Positions 5,894 to 13,747 are shown, counted from the stretch's first letter. The stretch is DNA of 19,158 bases from an uncultured Pseudomonadota bacterium (GCA_946479855.1 CAMLHL010000056.1:1-19158), one strand, 5' to 3'. Notes: generated by a model not told the origin, from the sequence alone. Translations and numbers: made by a program.

Positions 5894-7786
5894 TTAGCTG
5901 GCCAGCGCGTTCTTGATCTGCTCCAGCGTGGACGGATCGTCGATGGTGGTCAGATCACCCGGATCGCGGCCTTCAGCCAGCGCCTGCAACGAACGGCGCA
6001 GCATCTTGCCGGAACGGGTCTTGGGCAGACCGGTCACGAAGTGCACGCGAGCCGGCCGGCCAATTGCCCCGAGTATACCGTCGACCGTAGCGAAGACTTC
6101 CTTCTCCAGAGCCTTGACCAGTTCCGGCGTCGCCACTTTCGAGGCATCTTTGACGACGGCGAAGGCCATCGGCACCTGGCCCTTGAGCTTGTCCTCGACA
6201 CCGACCACGGCCACTTCGGCAATTGCCGGGTGGTTCTGGATCGCTTCCTCGATCTCACGGGTACCCAGACGGTGGCCGGCAACGTTGATCACGTCATCGG
6301 TACGGCCGAGGATGGTGTAGTAACCGTCGTCGTCCTTGATCGCCCAGTCGTAGGAGGAGTAAACCAGCGGGTCCTTGAACAGCGTGAAGTAAGTGCTGAC
6401 GAAACGGTCGTCCTGGCCCCAGACGGTGGACAGGCAGCCGGGCGGCAGCGGCGGAATGACGGCAGCGATACCCTTTTCGTTGGCCGCGCACTCGGAACCA
6501 TCCTCGCGGAAGATCTTGAGGTTGTAGCCATAGACAGGGAAGCTTGGCGAACCGTACTTGATCGGGGTATTTTCAACGCCCGGCAAGGCGGCCAGCATCG
6601 GCCAACCGGTTTCGGTCTGCCAGTAGTTGTCGATGACCGGCTTTTGCAGTTCGTTCATGAACCACTCGTGGGTCGGCTGGTCGAGCGGCTCACCGGCCAT
6701 GAAGACGTGCTTCAGGGTCGACAGGTCGTATTTGTGCATGTAGGCCGGATCCTGCTTCTTCAGGACGCGGGCGGCGGTCGGCGCCGAGAACATCACGGTG
6801 ACCTTGTACTTCTCGACGATCTGCCACCAGATACCGGGATCGGGGCGCAGCGGCGTGCCTTCGTACATCACGGTGGCCATGCCGGCGATCAGCGGGCCGT
6901 AGATGATGTAGGAGTGACCGACCACCCAGCCGATGTCCGACGTCGAGAAGAAGGTTTCCCCTTCGCCACCGCAGTAGATGTGCTTCATCGAGGAAGCCAG
7001 CGCCACCGCGTAGCCCCCGGTATCGCGCTGAACGCCCTTCGGCTTGCCGGTCGTCCCGGAGGTGTAGAGGATGTAGGACGGCTCGGAAGATTCCATCCAC
7101 TCGCACGGCACCTTGGCGTCCATGAACTGGGCACGCAGGGTGGCATAGTCGACATCGCGACCGGCGACCTTGTTGAATTCCTTGTCCAGGCCACGGTCGA
7201 CCATCAGCACCTTGGCCGGCTTGTGCTCGGCCAGGTCGATGGCTTCATCGAGCAGGTGCTTGTAGGGCACGGCCTTGCCGCCACGCATCCCGGCATCGGA
7301 AGAAACGATCAGGGTGGGCTTGGCGTCATCGATACGCGTCGCCAACGAACCGGAGGCGAAACCGCCAAACACTACCGAGTGGATGGCGCCAATACGGGTC
7401 GCCGCCAGGATGGCAAACATCGCCTGGGCGATCATCGGCATGTAGATCAGTACGCGGTCGCCGCGCTTGACGCCGAGGCTCTGGTAAATCGCCGCCATGC
7501 GCTCGATTTCGCGCTGCAGCTCGGCAAAGCTGTAGACCGTTTCCTCGTTGGTTTCGGTCGATACAAAGATCAGGGCGCGATCATTCGGGCGCTTGGCTGC
7601 ATGGCGGTCAACCGCGTTGTAGCAAAGATTGGTCTTGCCACCGACAAACCACTTGGCGAATGGCGGACGGGAGTAGTCGCACACCTGAGTGAACGGCTCG
7701 TTCCAGTCAACCAGTTTTGCCTGTTCGGTCCAGAATTCGTCCGGTTTCTCGATCGAATACTGGTGAAATTCCTTGTACGTTGCCAT
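5894..7786 (-). CDS. prpE: Propionate--CoA ligase (propionyl-CoA synthetase)
   Basis: A 630-residue acyl-CoA synthetase, close to the 628 residues of E. coli PrpE. An N-terminal ACAS_N segment (FHQYSIEKPDEFW) precedes the AMP-binding domain with P-loop ILYTSGTTGKPKGV (239-252), the YWQTETGWP motif (388-396), and ILGRTDDVINVAGHRLGT (492-509). The C-terminal motif PKTRSGKMLRR places the catalytic, acetylatable lysine at 594. It activates propionate, and in some bacteria acrylate, with ATP and CoA. DVDYATLRAQF and CGGEGETFFSTSDIGWVVGH fit PrpE rather than acetyl-CoA synthetase. The ATG at 7786 has AGGGAG a few bases upstream. Upstream lie a response regulator (50-bp gap) and an AcuI-like reductase on the same strand; no other propionate genes (prpBCD) are in the window. 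A strong terminator follows. Confidence 0.95.
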   Translation of the reverse strand: MATYKEFHQYSIEKPDEFWTEQAKLVDWNEPFTQVCDYSRPPFAKWFVGGKTNLCYNAVDRHAAKRPNDRALIFVSTETNEETVYSFAELQREIERMAAIYQSLGVKRGDRVLIYMPMIAQAMFAILAATRIGAIHSVVFGGFASGSLATRIDDAKPTLIVSSDAGMRGGKAVPYKHLLDEAIDLAEHKPAKVLMVDRGLDKEFNKVAGRDVDYATLRAQFMDAKVPCEWMESSEPSYILYTSGTTGKPKGVQRDTGGYAVALASSMKHIYCGGEGETFFSTSDIGWVVGHSYIIYGPLIAGMATVMYEGTPLRPDPGIWWQIVEKYKVTVMFSAPTAARVLKKQDPAYMHKYDLSTLKHVFMAGEPLDQPTHEWFMNELQKPVIDNYWQTETGWPMLAALPGVENTPIKYGSPSFPVYGYNLKIFREDGSECAANEKGIAAVIPPLPPGCLSTVWGQDDRFVSTYFTLFKDPLVYSSYDWAIKDDDGYYTILGRTDDVINVAGHRLGTREIEEAIQNHPAIAEVAVVGVEDKLKGQVPMAFAVVKDASKVATPELVKALEKEVFATVDGILGAIGRPARVHFVTGLPKTRSGKMLRRSLQALAEGRDPGDLTTIDDPSTLEQIKNALAS

Positions 7787-7836
7787 AAAGCTCCCTCTAT
7801 CAATAAGTTTTCCTGCACAACAAAAACAAAAACGGA

Positions 7837-8943
7837 TTAATTGTTTTGAGATTTCCGTTCGTTTAAACGCCGTTCGATCTCTGCCACCGGCAAAGCCAAA
7901 TCCAGTTCCTGATTCATCAGCCGCAACAAGGGCAATAATTGCTCGGCCAGCGCCGGCAAGTGCGGAATGACGATCCCCTGCCGACTGGCGGCCAGCAATT
8001 CCAGCGCGTGAGGGATGGAAATCGGACGCGATGCGGGCAGGATTCCGCCCGACTCGGTTCGATTGCCGCCGGCCTGCATCGCCATGCGCATGCGCTCGCC
8101 GGCAAGATCCAGCAAGGCAGCCGCCGAATTGACCTGATCGGTCGGCACGCTGGCCAATCCGATGCTGACAGTCAAGGCGACCGTCTGGCCGTGCACCGAC
8201 AAACGGGCCACTTCGACCGCCTGGCGGACGCGCTCGGCAAAAGTGGCGCAAAAAGCGGGCGCCATCCCTGGCGCGACGACCGCATATTGCCCGGTCGCGA
8301 AATGCCCCAGGCTATCTTCCTGCCGCATTTTCCCGGCCAGCATCTTGGCAAAGCGGTTGCTCACCTGAGCGGCAACCTGCTCACCCAGTCGTTCGCACAT
8401 TCCGGCAAAACCATCAAAACCCAGCACCATCAGGCTGACATCGACGCCATGGCGGGCCGCGTGCGACAACGCCTGGGCGGTCTGCAGTTCCAGATATTTG
8501 CGGGTGAACAAACCACTCGCCGGATCCTGAACCAGTTGCTCGCGACCGGCATCAAGGTTTTCCTGTGCAGCGGTCAATACCAGCAGATTATTCAAGCGAG
8601 TCAGCACTTCCGTACAGCCCGCTCCCTTGGTCACGAAATCGGAAACGCCAAGCGCCTTCGCCTTGACTCGCTCCTCCTCGGTTTCTTCACCGGAAACCAG
8701 GATGAACGGCAGTTGCTGTAAGCGCCGGAGTTTGGATGTGCGCATCCGTTCCAGCAAGCCATAGCCATTCAGCTTGGGCATCTGCAGATCGGAAATGACA
8801 GCCCTGATCGAGTGATCGACAATCAATGACTGCCACGCCGCTTCGCCGTCGCCCTCCTCGCGAACCTCGTAATGTCCCTTGAGGTGCTGGATCAGCGACA
8901 TCCGGACCACACGGGAATCATCGACGACCAGAATGCGTTGCAT
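7837..8943 (-). CDS. Response regulator with receiver and degenerate GGDEF domain (I-site kept)
   Basis: A 368-residue protein. The N-terminal receiver (1 to about 120) has all key residues: Asp8/Asp9, phospho-acceptor Asp52 in AVISDLQMPKLNG, Ser84 and Lys106. After a short linker comes a GGDEF-fold domain (about 135-290) that begins with the family-like DPASGLFTRKYLE and has the late TVSIGLASV strand. The catalytic signature is ATGQY (216-220) instead of GGDEF, so cyclase activity is unlikely. The inhibitory-site motif RxxD is present as RQED (207-210), exactly five residues before it. This pattern suggests a c-di-GMP-binding effector rather than a synthase. A C-terminal helical tail (about 300-368) is unassigned. 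The start at ATG 8943 lies 13 bases after the reductase stop, so the gene is probably co-transcribed. An extension to 9111 overlaps that gene and was rejected. Confidence 0.88.
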   Translation of the reverse strand: MQRILVVDDSRVVRMSLIQHLKGHYEVREEGDGEAAWQSLIVDHSIRAVISDLQMPKLNGYGLLERMRTSKLRRLQQLPFILVSGEETEEERVKAKALGVSDFVTKGAGCTEVLTRLNNLLVLTAAQENLDAGREQLVQDPASGLFTRKYLELQTAQALSHAARHGVDVSLMVLGFDGFAGMCERLGEQVAAQVSNRFAKMLAGKMRQEDSLGHFATGQYAVVAPGMAPAFCATFAERVRQAVEVARLSVHGQTVALTVSIGLASVPTDQVNSAAALLDLAGERMRMAMQAGGNRTESGGILPASRPISIPHALELLAASRQGIVIPHLPALAEQLLPLLRLMNQELDLALPVAEIERRLNERKSQNN

Positions 8944-8956
8944 TTCGGCGTCCACG

Positions 8957-9952
8957 TCAGCCCGCCGCAATCTCGACGACCACCCGGCCCTTGGCCCGCC
9001 CGGCGACATATTCGCCAAAGGTCGCCGGCAGCTCGTCAAAGGAGATTTTTCGTGACATGGCGGCCAGGTGCGGCGGTCGCAAATCCGTCGCCAGACGTTG
9101 CCAGACGCCACTGCGATAAGGCTCGCCGATATAGCCGGAATCTATGCCGAGCAAGGAGACGCCGCGCAGGATGAAAGGCGCCACCGTCGTGTTCAGCGAC
9201 ATGCTGGCCGCCAACCCGATGCTGGCGATGGTGCCGCCCTGCGCCATCGTGCTGGCGATCCAGGCGAGCACGTCGCCGCCCAGGTTATCGACCGCGCCAG
9301 CCCAGCGCGCCCGGTCGAGCGGTTTGATCGTCGTTAGATCAATATCCTGACGCAACAGCACTTCGGCAGCCCCCAGGCTGCGCAGGTAGTCGACCTCACT
9401 CTCCTTGCCGGTCAGCGCCACGACGTGGTAATCCTTCCGGGCCAGCATGTCGATGGCCAGACTGCCGACACCGCCGGTGGCCCCCGTGACGATGACGGCG
9501 CCTTTACTCGGGCGCAGGCCGTTTTCTTCCATGCGGACAATGGCGAGCGCCGCAGTAAACCCCGCCGTGCCCAGCGCCATCGCCTCATAGAGCGACAACC
9601 CTCCCGGCAGAGGAACCACCCAGTCACCCGGCACCCGGGCAATCTCGGCATAGCCACCATGATGGGAAACGCCAATGTTGAAACTGGTGGCGATTACCTG
9701 ATCGCCAGCCTTGAAACGGGCATCCCCACTCGCGATTACCGTACCGGAAAGGTCGATGCCGCCGACGCAAGGGAAGCGCCGGATGACCTTGCCGCTGCCC
9801 GTTGCCGCCAAGGCATCCTTGAAGTTAACGCTGGAGTAGGCAACCCGAATGGTCACGTTGCCGGCATCAAGCTGGCTCTCGTCCATGTGGACGAAGCCGC
9901 TGACTACCTTGCCGTCACGTTCCTCTATTAGCAGTGCCTTGAAGGAATCCAT
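8957..9952 (-). CDS. acuI: Acryloyl-CoA reductase / quinone oxidoreductase of the AcuI (YhdH) family
   Basis: A 331-residue medium-chain dehydrogenase/reductase without the zinc site. It resembles E. coli AcuI (YhdH, 324 residues) through its start (FKALLIEERDGK), SSVNFKDALAATGSGKVIRRFP, GGIDLSGTV, the dinucleotide loop VTGATGGVGSLA (155-166), WAGAVDNLGGDVLA, and APFILRGVSLLGIDS. AcuI reduces acryloyl-CoA to propionyl-CoA with NADPH, which removes a toxic electrophile. The ATG at 9952 was preferred over one at 9988 because GGAG precedes it and the protein then starts where the family does; the extra 12 residues from 9988 lack family features and would cross the inverted repeat. It leads a probable operon with the response regulator and prpE. 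Substrate is inferred from family and from prpE. Confidence 0.88.
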   Translation of the reverse strand: MDSFKALLIEERDGKVVSGFVHMDESQLDAGNVTIRVAYSSVNFKDALAATGSGKVIRRFPCVGGIDLSGTVIASGDARFKAGDQVIATSFNIGVSHHGGYAEIARVPGDWVVPLPGGLSLYEAMALGTAGFTAALAIVRMEENGLRPSKGAVIVTGATGGVGSLAIDMLARKDYHVVALTGKESEVDYLRSLGAAEVLLRQDIDLTTIKPLDRARWAGAVDNLGGDVLAWIASTMAQGGTIASIGLAASMSLNTTVAPFILRGVSLLGIDSGYIGEPYRSGVWQRLATDLRPPHLAAMSRKISFDELPATFGEYVAGRAKGRVVVEIAAG

Positions 9953-9977
9953 AAACTCCACGCTCCTCGGAGGATAA

Positions 9978-10004
9978 ATTGTATTCATAATTACGGATTA
10001 TGAA
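9978..10004 (-). promoter_or_regulatory. Candidate operator abutting a -10-like element upstream of acuI
   Basis: TTCATAAT (9984-9991) and ATTATGAA (9997-10004) are perfect 8-bp inverted arms around TACGG. On the minus strand the repeat ends directly at TACAAT (9983-9978), a 5 of 6 match to the sigma70 -10 box, with no good -35. That placement fits a repressor or a spacer-binding activator. The AT-rich symmetric arms stand out in GC-rich DNA. The cognate regulator is unknown. Confidence 0.55.
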
Positions 10005-10072
10005 CATAGCTGTAGTGAACCATCGTCTCTTCATCTTTACAGCGCCCTATTTTTCAAATACATTTCAGGGCT

Positions 10073-10582
10073 ATGCATAAAGTACTGCTTTCGTCCCTGC
10101 TCTCGTGCTCGCTGCTTGTCGGCGGCATCAGCGCGGCCATTGCAGTTGAGCAGGTACGCAAACCGGAAGAGCAGCAATCGTTTCTGGAACGTTACACCAA
10201 CGTCGCTCAGGATGTCATCCTGCAAGGCCTAAAGCTGGTCGGCGTCCGTTACCGCTGGGGCGGCAACGACGAAGACAGCGGCCTCGACTGCAGCGGCTTT
10301 GTCCGCCTGGTGTTCAAGGACAGTATTGGTGCCTCCCTGCCGCGCACGGCCCGCGAAATGAGCGAAGTCGGTGAAAAAATCGACTCCAGCCAGCTCAAGC
10401 CAGGAGATCTGGTGTTCTTCAACACCATGCGCCGCACCTTCTCGCATGTCGGCATCTATCTCGGCGACAACCATTTCCTGCACGCGCCACGTACCGGCGC
10501 CGAGGTGCGCGTCGAGAGCATGGAAAGCAGCTACTGGATGTCGCGCTACAACGGCGCCCGACGAATTCTCGAAGGCAACTGA
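10073..10582 (+). CDS. Secreted NlpC/P60-family peptidoglycan endopeptidase
   Basis: A 169-residue exported protein. Residues 1-24 form a Sec signal (basic MHK, hydrophobic LLSSLLSCSLLVGG, then ISAAIA before VEQ). The NlpC/P60 domain covers about residues 45-165: catalytic Cys73 in GLDCSGFVRLVF, catalytic His125 in FSHVGIYLGD, and third polar residue His137 in HFLHAPRTG. KPGDLVFFNT (109-118) is also characteristic. These enzymes cleave peptide stems of the wall, usually the gamma-D-Glu to diaminopimelate bond. No substrate-binding SH3 or LysM domain is present, so it is a minimal single-domain form. The start is preceded by CAGGG at a short distance. It stands alone, divergent from acuI, and ends in a strong terminator. 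Confidence 0.93.
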   Translation: MHKVLLSSLLSCSLLVGGISAAIAVEQVRKPEEQQSFLERYTNVAQDVILQGLKLVGVRYRWGGNDEDSGLDCSGFVRLVFKDSIGASLPRTAREMSEVGEKIDSSQLKPGDLVFFNTMRRTFSHVGIYLGDNHFLHAPRTGAEVRVESMESSYWMSRYNGARRILEGN

Positions 10583-10584
10583 AC

Positions 10585-10611
10585 AAAGCGGCTTGCAAGC
10601 CGCTTTTTTTT
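10585..10611 (+). terminator. Rho-independent terminator of the NlpC/P60 gene
   Basis: AAAGCGGC-TTGCAA-GCCGCTTT (10585-10606) is a perfect hairpin that runs into an unbroken T run ending at 10611. It starts three bases after the stop codon. Confidence 0.95.
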
Positions 10612-10623
10612 ACGCCCGAATTG

Positions 10624-10642
10624 GATAATCATTCTCATTTAC
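10624..10642 (+). promoter_or_regulatory. Fur-box-like site upstream of fbpA
   Basis: GATAATCATTCTCATTT (10624-10640) closely follows the classical Fur box. Scored as the 7-1-7 palindrome TGATAAT-n-ATTATCA over 10623-10637 it has 2 mismatches in 14. It lies about 60 bp before the ferric-iron binding protein gene, where iron-dependent Fur repression is expected. Confidence 0.8.
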
Positions 10643-10701
10643 AAATCAAAGCCCGATCATTAAACTCGAGCCATTTTTCATAATCCACCCGGAGTTGCCG
10701 C

Positions 10702-11718
10702 ATGAAACCGATGCCCCTTCTGGCCGCCACCGCGATTGCCATTCTCAGCCACGCCGCCATCGCACAGGAAAAAATCCTGAACCTGTACTCCGCCCGTCAC
10801 TACCAGACCGACGAAGCGCTCTACAGCAATTTCACGCAGCAGACCGGCATCAAGATCAATCGCATCGAAGGCAAGGAAGACGAGCTGCTTGAACGGATCA
10901 AGAACGAAGGCGCCAACAGTCCGGCCGATATCTTCCTGACCGTCGATGCCGCCCGCCTGGCCAAGGCGCACGAACAGGGGCTGTTTGCGCCGGTCAGATC
11001 GAAATTGCTGGAGGCGCGGATTCCCGCTCACCTGCGTACTGAGGACTGGTTCTCGTTCTCGACCCGGGCCCGCGTCATTGTCTACAACAAAACCTCGATC
11101 AAGCCGGAAGATGTGCAGAATTATGCCGACTTGGCAAATCCCAGACTGAAGGGCAAGTTCTGCTCGCGCTCCGGCTCACACCCCTACAACCTGTCGTTGA
11201 TGGCCTCGATCATCGCCCATCAGGGTGAAGCCAGGGCCGAAGAATTGGCACGCGGCATGGTCGCCAATTTCGCCCGCGCTCCGAAGGGTGGCGACACCGA
11301 CCAGATCAAGGCGGTCGCCGCCGGCGAATGTGGCGTCGCCATTTCCAACACCTATTACGTTGCCCGACTACTACGGTCGACCAAGCCGGAAGAGCAAAAA
11401 TTGATGGAGAATGTCGGCATCGTCTGGCCGGATCAGGCGGGTCATGGCGCGCACATCAATGTTTCAGGCGGCGGCCTGTTGAAGACGGCGCCACACAAGG
11501 AAGCCGGCATCAAGTTTCTGGAATATCTCGCTTCCGACCAGGCCCAACGCTATTTTGCCGACGGCAACAACGAGTGGCCGGTGGTTGGCAGCGTCAAGGT
11601 CACCAATCCGGCACTCGATTCGCTGGGCAAGTTCAAGGCCGACCAATTGCCGGTCAGGAATCTGGCGATGTACCAGGCCAAGGCCCAGATCATTTTTGAC
11701 CGTGTCGGCTTCAAGTAA
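10702..11718 (+). CDS. fbpA: Fe(III) ABC transporter periplasmic substrate-binding protein
   Basis: A 338-residue exported binding protein. The signal peptide covers about residues 1-21 (cleavage after AIA). The mature start EKILNLYSARHYQTDEALYS, then DIFLTVDAARL, RARVIVYNK, GKFCSRSGSHPYN, and the paired tyrosines Tyr218-Tyr219 in ISNTYYVARLL match the FbpA/FutA ferric-binding family, in which those tyrosines bind iron. His33/Tyr34 may also contribute. Two cysteines, 154 and 210, could form a disulfide. It captures Fe3+ in the periplasm for FbpB and FbpC. GGAG lies eight bases before the ATG, and a Fur-box-like site lies upstream. Its partner genes are close but not collinear: fbpB is on the opposite strand and fbpC further right. 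Confidence 0.93.
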   Translation: MKPMPLLAATAIAILSHAAIAQEKILNLYSARHYQTDEALYSNFTQQTGIKINRIEGKEDELLERIKNEGANSPADIFLTVDAARLAKAHEQGLFAPVRSKLLEARIPAHLRTEDWFSFSTRARVIVYNKTSIKPEDVQNYADLANPRLKGKFCSRSGSHPYNLSLMASIIAHQGEARAEELARGMVANFARAPKGGDTDQIKAVAAGECGVAISNTYYVARLLRSTKPEEQKLMENVGIVWPDQAGHGAHINVSGGGLLKTAPHKEAGIKFLEYLASDQAQRYFADGNNEWPVVGSVKVTNPALDSLGKFKADQLPVRNLAMYQAKAQIIFDRVGFK

Positions 11719-11774
11719 CCGGGCTTCTCGCCAACACCCGAACCATTCGGGGACGGTCGGAAAACTCATGGTGC

Positions 11775-12089
11775 ATGACGAGCAAAGGATTCAAAAACAG
11801 CCCGTTGATCGTGGCGATCCGCGCCGGTCGCCTGAATGAGGCGATCGCAGCGCGCGAAGCCGGTGCCGACCTCGAAGAAGCGGACATGCATGGCAGCCCC
11901 GGCCTGCCGCTGCGGGTCGCCTGTTTCGAAGGACAGCGGGCGATCGTTCGGGAATTGCTGAGCCGCAGCGCCAACTTCAAGGCGGCGGCCAGCGATGGCC
12001 CCGGTTCCCCGCTCCGCCTGGCATTGCGACACAATCACCGGGAAGTCGCCGCCCGGGCATTTGTCAGCGGCCCAAAGCGGGCTGCCTAG
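11775..12089 (+). CDS. Small cytoplasmic ankyrin-repeat protein
   Basis: A 104-residue protein with no signal peptide. It appears built from three ankyrin-like units: SPLIVAIRAGRLNEAIAARE-AGADLEEAD (about 9-37), PGLPLRVACFEGQRAIVREL-LSRSANFKA (about 42-70), and SPLRLALRHNHREVAARAF (about 78-96). The GADLEEAD and PLRLALRHNH turns are typical. Ankyrin repeats mediate protein binding; no partner can be named. It follows fbpA by 56 bases on the same strand and may be read through from it, since no T-tailed terminator separates them. The ribosome binding site is weak. Its TAG overlaps the fbpB stop through a shared CTAG. Coding is supported by the repeat pattern. Confidence 0.78.
   Translation: MTSKGFKNSPLIVAIRAGRLNEAIAAREAGADLEEADMHGSPGLPLRVACFEGQRAIVRELLSRSANFKAAASDGPGSPLRLALRHNHREVAARAFVSGPKRAA
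12086..12089. other. Shared CTAG forming both stop codons of a convergent pair
   Basis: TAG (12087-12089) ends the small ankyrin gene; the same CTAG on the minus strand ends fbpB. No terminator hairpin is seen here. Confidence 0.9.
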
Positions 12090-13723
12090 CTGCGACGGGC
12101 CGCCGTAATCTGCCGCGACAAGGCGATCAGCGGCAACAGACCGACCGCCACAATGGCCAGCGCCGCGGTCGACGCTTCGGCCAGGCGCTCATCGGAGGCC
12201 AGCGTATAGGCCTGCGTGGCCAGCGTATCGAAGTTGAAGGGACGCATGACCAGCGTTGCCGGCAGTTCCTTCATCACATCGACGAAGACCAGCAACCCGG
12301 CCGTCAACAAGCTGCCGCGCAGTATTGGCACATGTACGCGGCGCAGCGTTTCAGCCTGCCCCAGGCCCAGGCTGCGCGCAGCGTCGTCCATGCTCGGCGT
12401 GATCTTGGCCAGGCTGGATTCGACGGTATGCAGCGCCACGGCCAGGAAACGCACCAGATAGGCATAAACCAGCGCGGCAATCCCCCCGGTCAGCAAGAGG
12501 CCGGGGTTATAGCCGAACCAGAGTGTCCATTGCGCCGCCAGCCAATTGTCGAGGCGGGTCACCGGAATCAGCACGCCCACGGCGATGACCGCCCCCGGCA
12601 CCGCATAGCCGAGGCCGACCAAGCGGCTCAGTGCATTGGCCAAGGTTGTTTTTGACAACCGAGCACCGTAGGCCAGCAGCAGGGCAAGCAGGACACCCAG
12701 GCTGGCCGTGGCCCCGGCCAGCACGAAGCTGTTACGGGAGAGGGTCAGGAAGCGCTCGCCAAACTGAGCATCCCCCTCGGTCAAGGCCATCTTGAGCAGC
12801 AAGCCGGCCGGCAGGATGAAGCCAAGCAGCAGCGGCAGCGTACAGGCCAGCGTTGCCAGGCATGCCGCCGGACCGCGCAGGCGGGCGCCGGCAATCGGTC
12901 GATTGCGGCCGGTCGTATTGTGATAGCGCGCCCGGCCGCGCGAGACCCGTTCGGCGATCAGCAAGAACAGCACGAAAGCGAGCAGCATGGCAGCCAGTTG
13001 TGCTGCGGCGACGCGGTCGCCAAGCGAAAACCAGGCACGGTAAATACCGGTGGTGAAGGTGTTGACCGCGAAGTAGGCGACGGTACCGTAGTCGGCCAGC
13101 GTTTCCATCAGCGCCAGGGCGACACCGGCAACGATGGCCGGCCGGGCCAGGGGCAAGGAGACGGTGAAGAAGGCGCGCCACGGCCCCATGCCCAGGGTAC
13201 GCGCTGCTTCGAGCATGCCGCTGGCACGTTCGAGAAAGGCCGTGCGGGTGAGCAGATAAACATAGGGGTAGAGGACACTGGCGAACATCAGCATGGCCCC
13301 GGGCAAGCTGCGGATATCGGGGAACCAGTAGTCGCCGTGCTGCCAGCCGAAGGTGTCGCGTAGAAAGGTCTGCACCGGCCCGACGAATTGCAGGAAATCG
13401 GTATACACGTAGGCCATCACGTAGGCCGGCACGGCCAGCGGGAGGACCAGGGCCCACTCGAAGAAGCGGCGGCCGGGAAAATCGTGCATCGCGGTCAGCC
13501 AGGCCGTCGCCACGCCGACAAGGCCGACGCCGCCAGCAACTCCCAGGCAAAGCCAGAGCGAATTGGCGATGTACTCCGGCAGCACCGTTGCCGCCAGATG
13601 TGCCCAGGTATCGCTGGTACCGCCGGCCAGGAGATTGAGGCCGACGCTGGCGACCGGCAGTCCGGCCAGCAGGGCTACGACCAGTCCGACGCCAAGCAGA
13701 GGGGAATAATGGGCGGTGCGCAT
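12086..13723 (-). CDS. fbpB: Fe(III) ABC transporter permease, two fused permease domains
   Basis: A 545-residue inner-membrane protein with about twelve hydrophobic segments in two homologous halves. Each half has a cytoplasmic EAA loop that contacts the ATPase: EAARTLGMGPWRAFFTVSLP in the first and DAARSLGLGQAETLRRVHVP in the second. The length and the motifs LPLAVPAYVMAYVYTDF, GTVAYFAVNTFTTGIYRAWF and MKELPATLVMRPFNFDTLAT are those of FbpB-type ferric iron permeases. It moves Fe3+ delivered by FbpA, driven by FbpC. It is on the minus strand, convergent with the fbpA side and divergent from fbpC with only 30 bases between. The ATG at 13723 has a TATAAT-like element 15 bases upstream on its strand, so the 5' leader may be very short. 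Confidence 0.93.
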   Translation of the reverse strand: MRTAHYSPLLGVGLVVALLAGLPVASVGLNLLAGGTSDTWAHLAATVLPEYIANSLWLCLGVAGGVGLVGVATAWLTAMHDFPGRRFFEWALVLPLAVPAYVMAYVYTDFLQFVGPVQTFLRDTFGWQHGDYWFPDIRSLPGAMLMFASVLYPYVYLLTRTAFLERASGMLEAARTLGMGPWRAFFTVSLPLARPAIVAGVALALMETLADYGTVAYFAVNTFTTGIYRAWFSLGDRVAAAQLAAMLLAFVLFLLIAERVSRGRARYHNTTGRNRPIAGARLRGPAACLATLACTLPLLLGFILPAGLLLKMALTEGDAQFGERFLTLSRNSFVLAGATASLGVLLALLLAYGARLSKTTLANALSRLVGLGYAVPGAVIAVGVLIPVTRLDNWLAAQWTLWFGYNPGLLLTGGIAALVYAYLVRFLAVALHTVESSLAKITPSMDDAARSLGLGQAETLRRVHVPILRGSLLTAGLLVFVDVMKELPATLVMRPFNFDTLATQAYTLASDERLAEASTAALAIVAVGLLPLIALSRQITAARRS

Positions 13724-13732
13724 GTGTGTAAA

Positions 13733-13747
13733 TGCGAATTATAATCG
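13733..13747. promoter_or_regulatory. Overlapping divergent -10 boxes, weak Fur-like sequence
   Basis: TATAAT occurs on both strands here: plus 13740-13745, minus 13743-13738. The plus -10 ends eight bases before the fbpC ATG and the minus one 14 bases before the fbpB ATG, so both transcripts could have almost no leader. No good -35 is present for either. TGCGAATTATAATCG (13733-13747) matches about 10 of 14 Fur-palindrome positions, which is weak. Confidence 0.35.

Noticed and set aside
5867..7840. A 657-residue open frame on the plus strand opposite prpE
   Set aside because: It is the antisense shadow of a highly conserved prpE in GC-rich DNA and shows no recognisable family features.
7787..8251. 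An N-terminal extension of prpE
   Set aside because: The frame is open upstream of the ATG at 7786 but lies inside the response regulator in another frame, and family length and ribosome binding site support 7786.
9963..9975. A CCTCGGAGG palindrome as an operator
   Set aside because: It is short, GC rich and largely made of the ribosome binding sequence before acuI.
11737..11751. A CCCGAA-CCA-TTCGGG hairpin after fbpA as a terminator
   Set aside because: No T run follows it, so it does not fit an intrinsic terminator, though it could pause or stabilise the transcript end.
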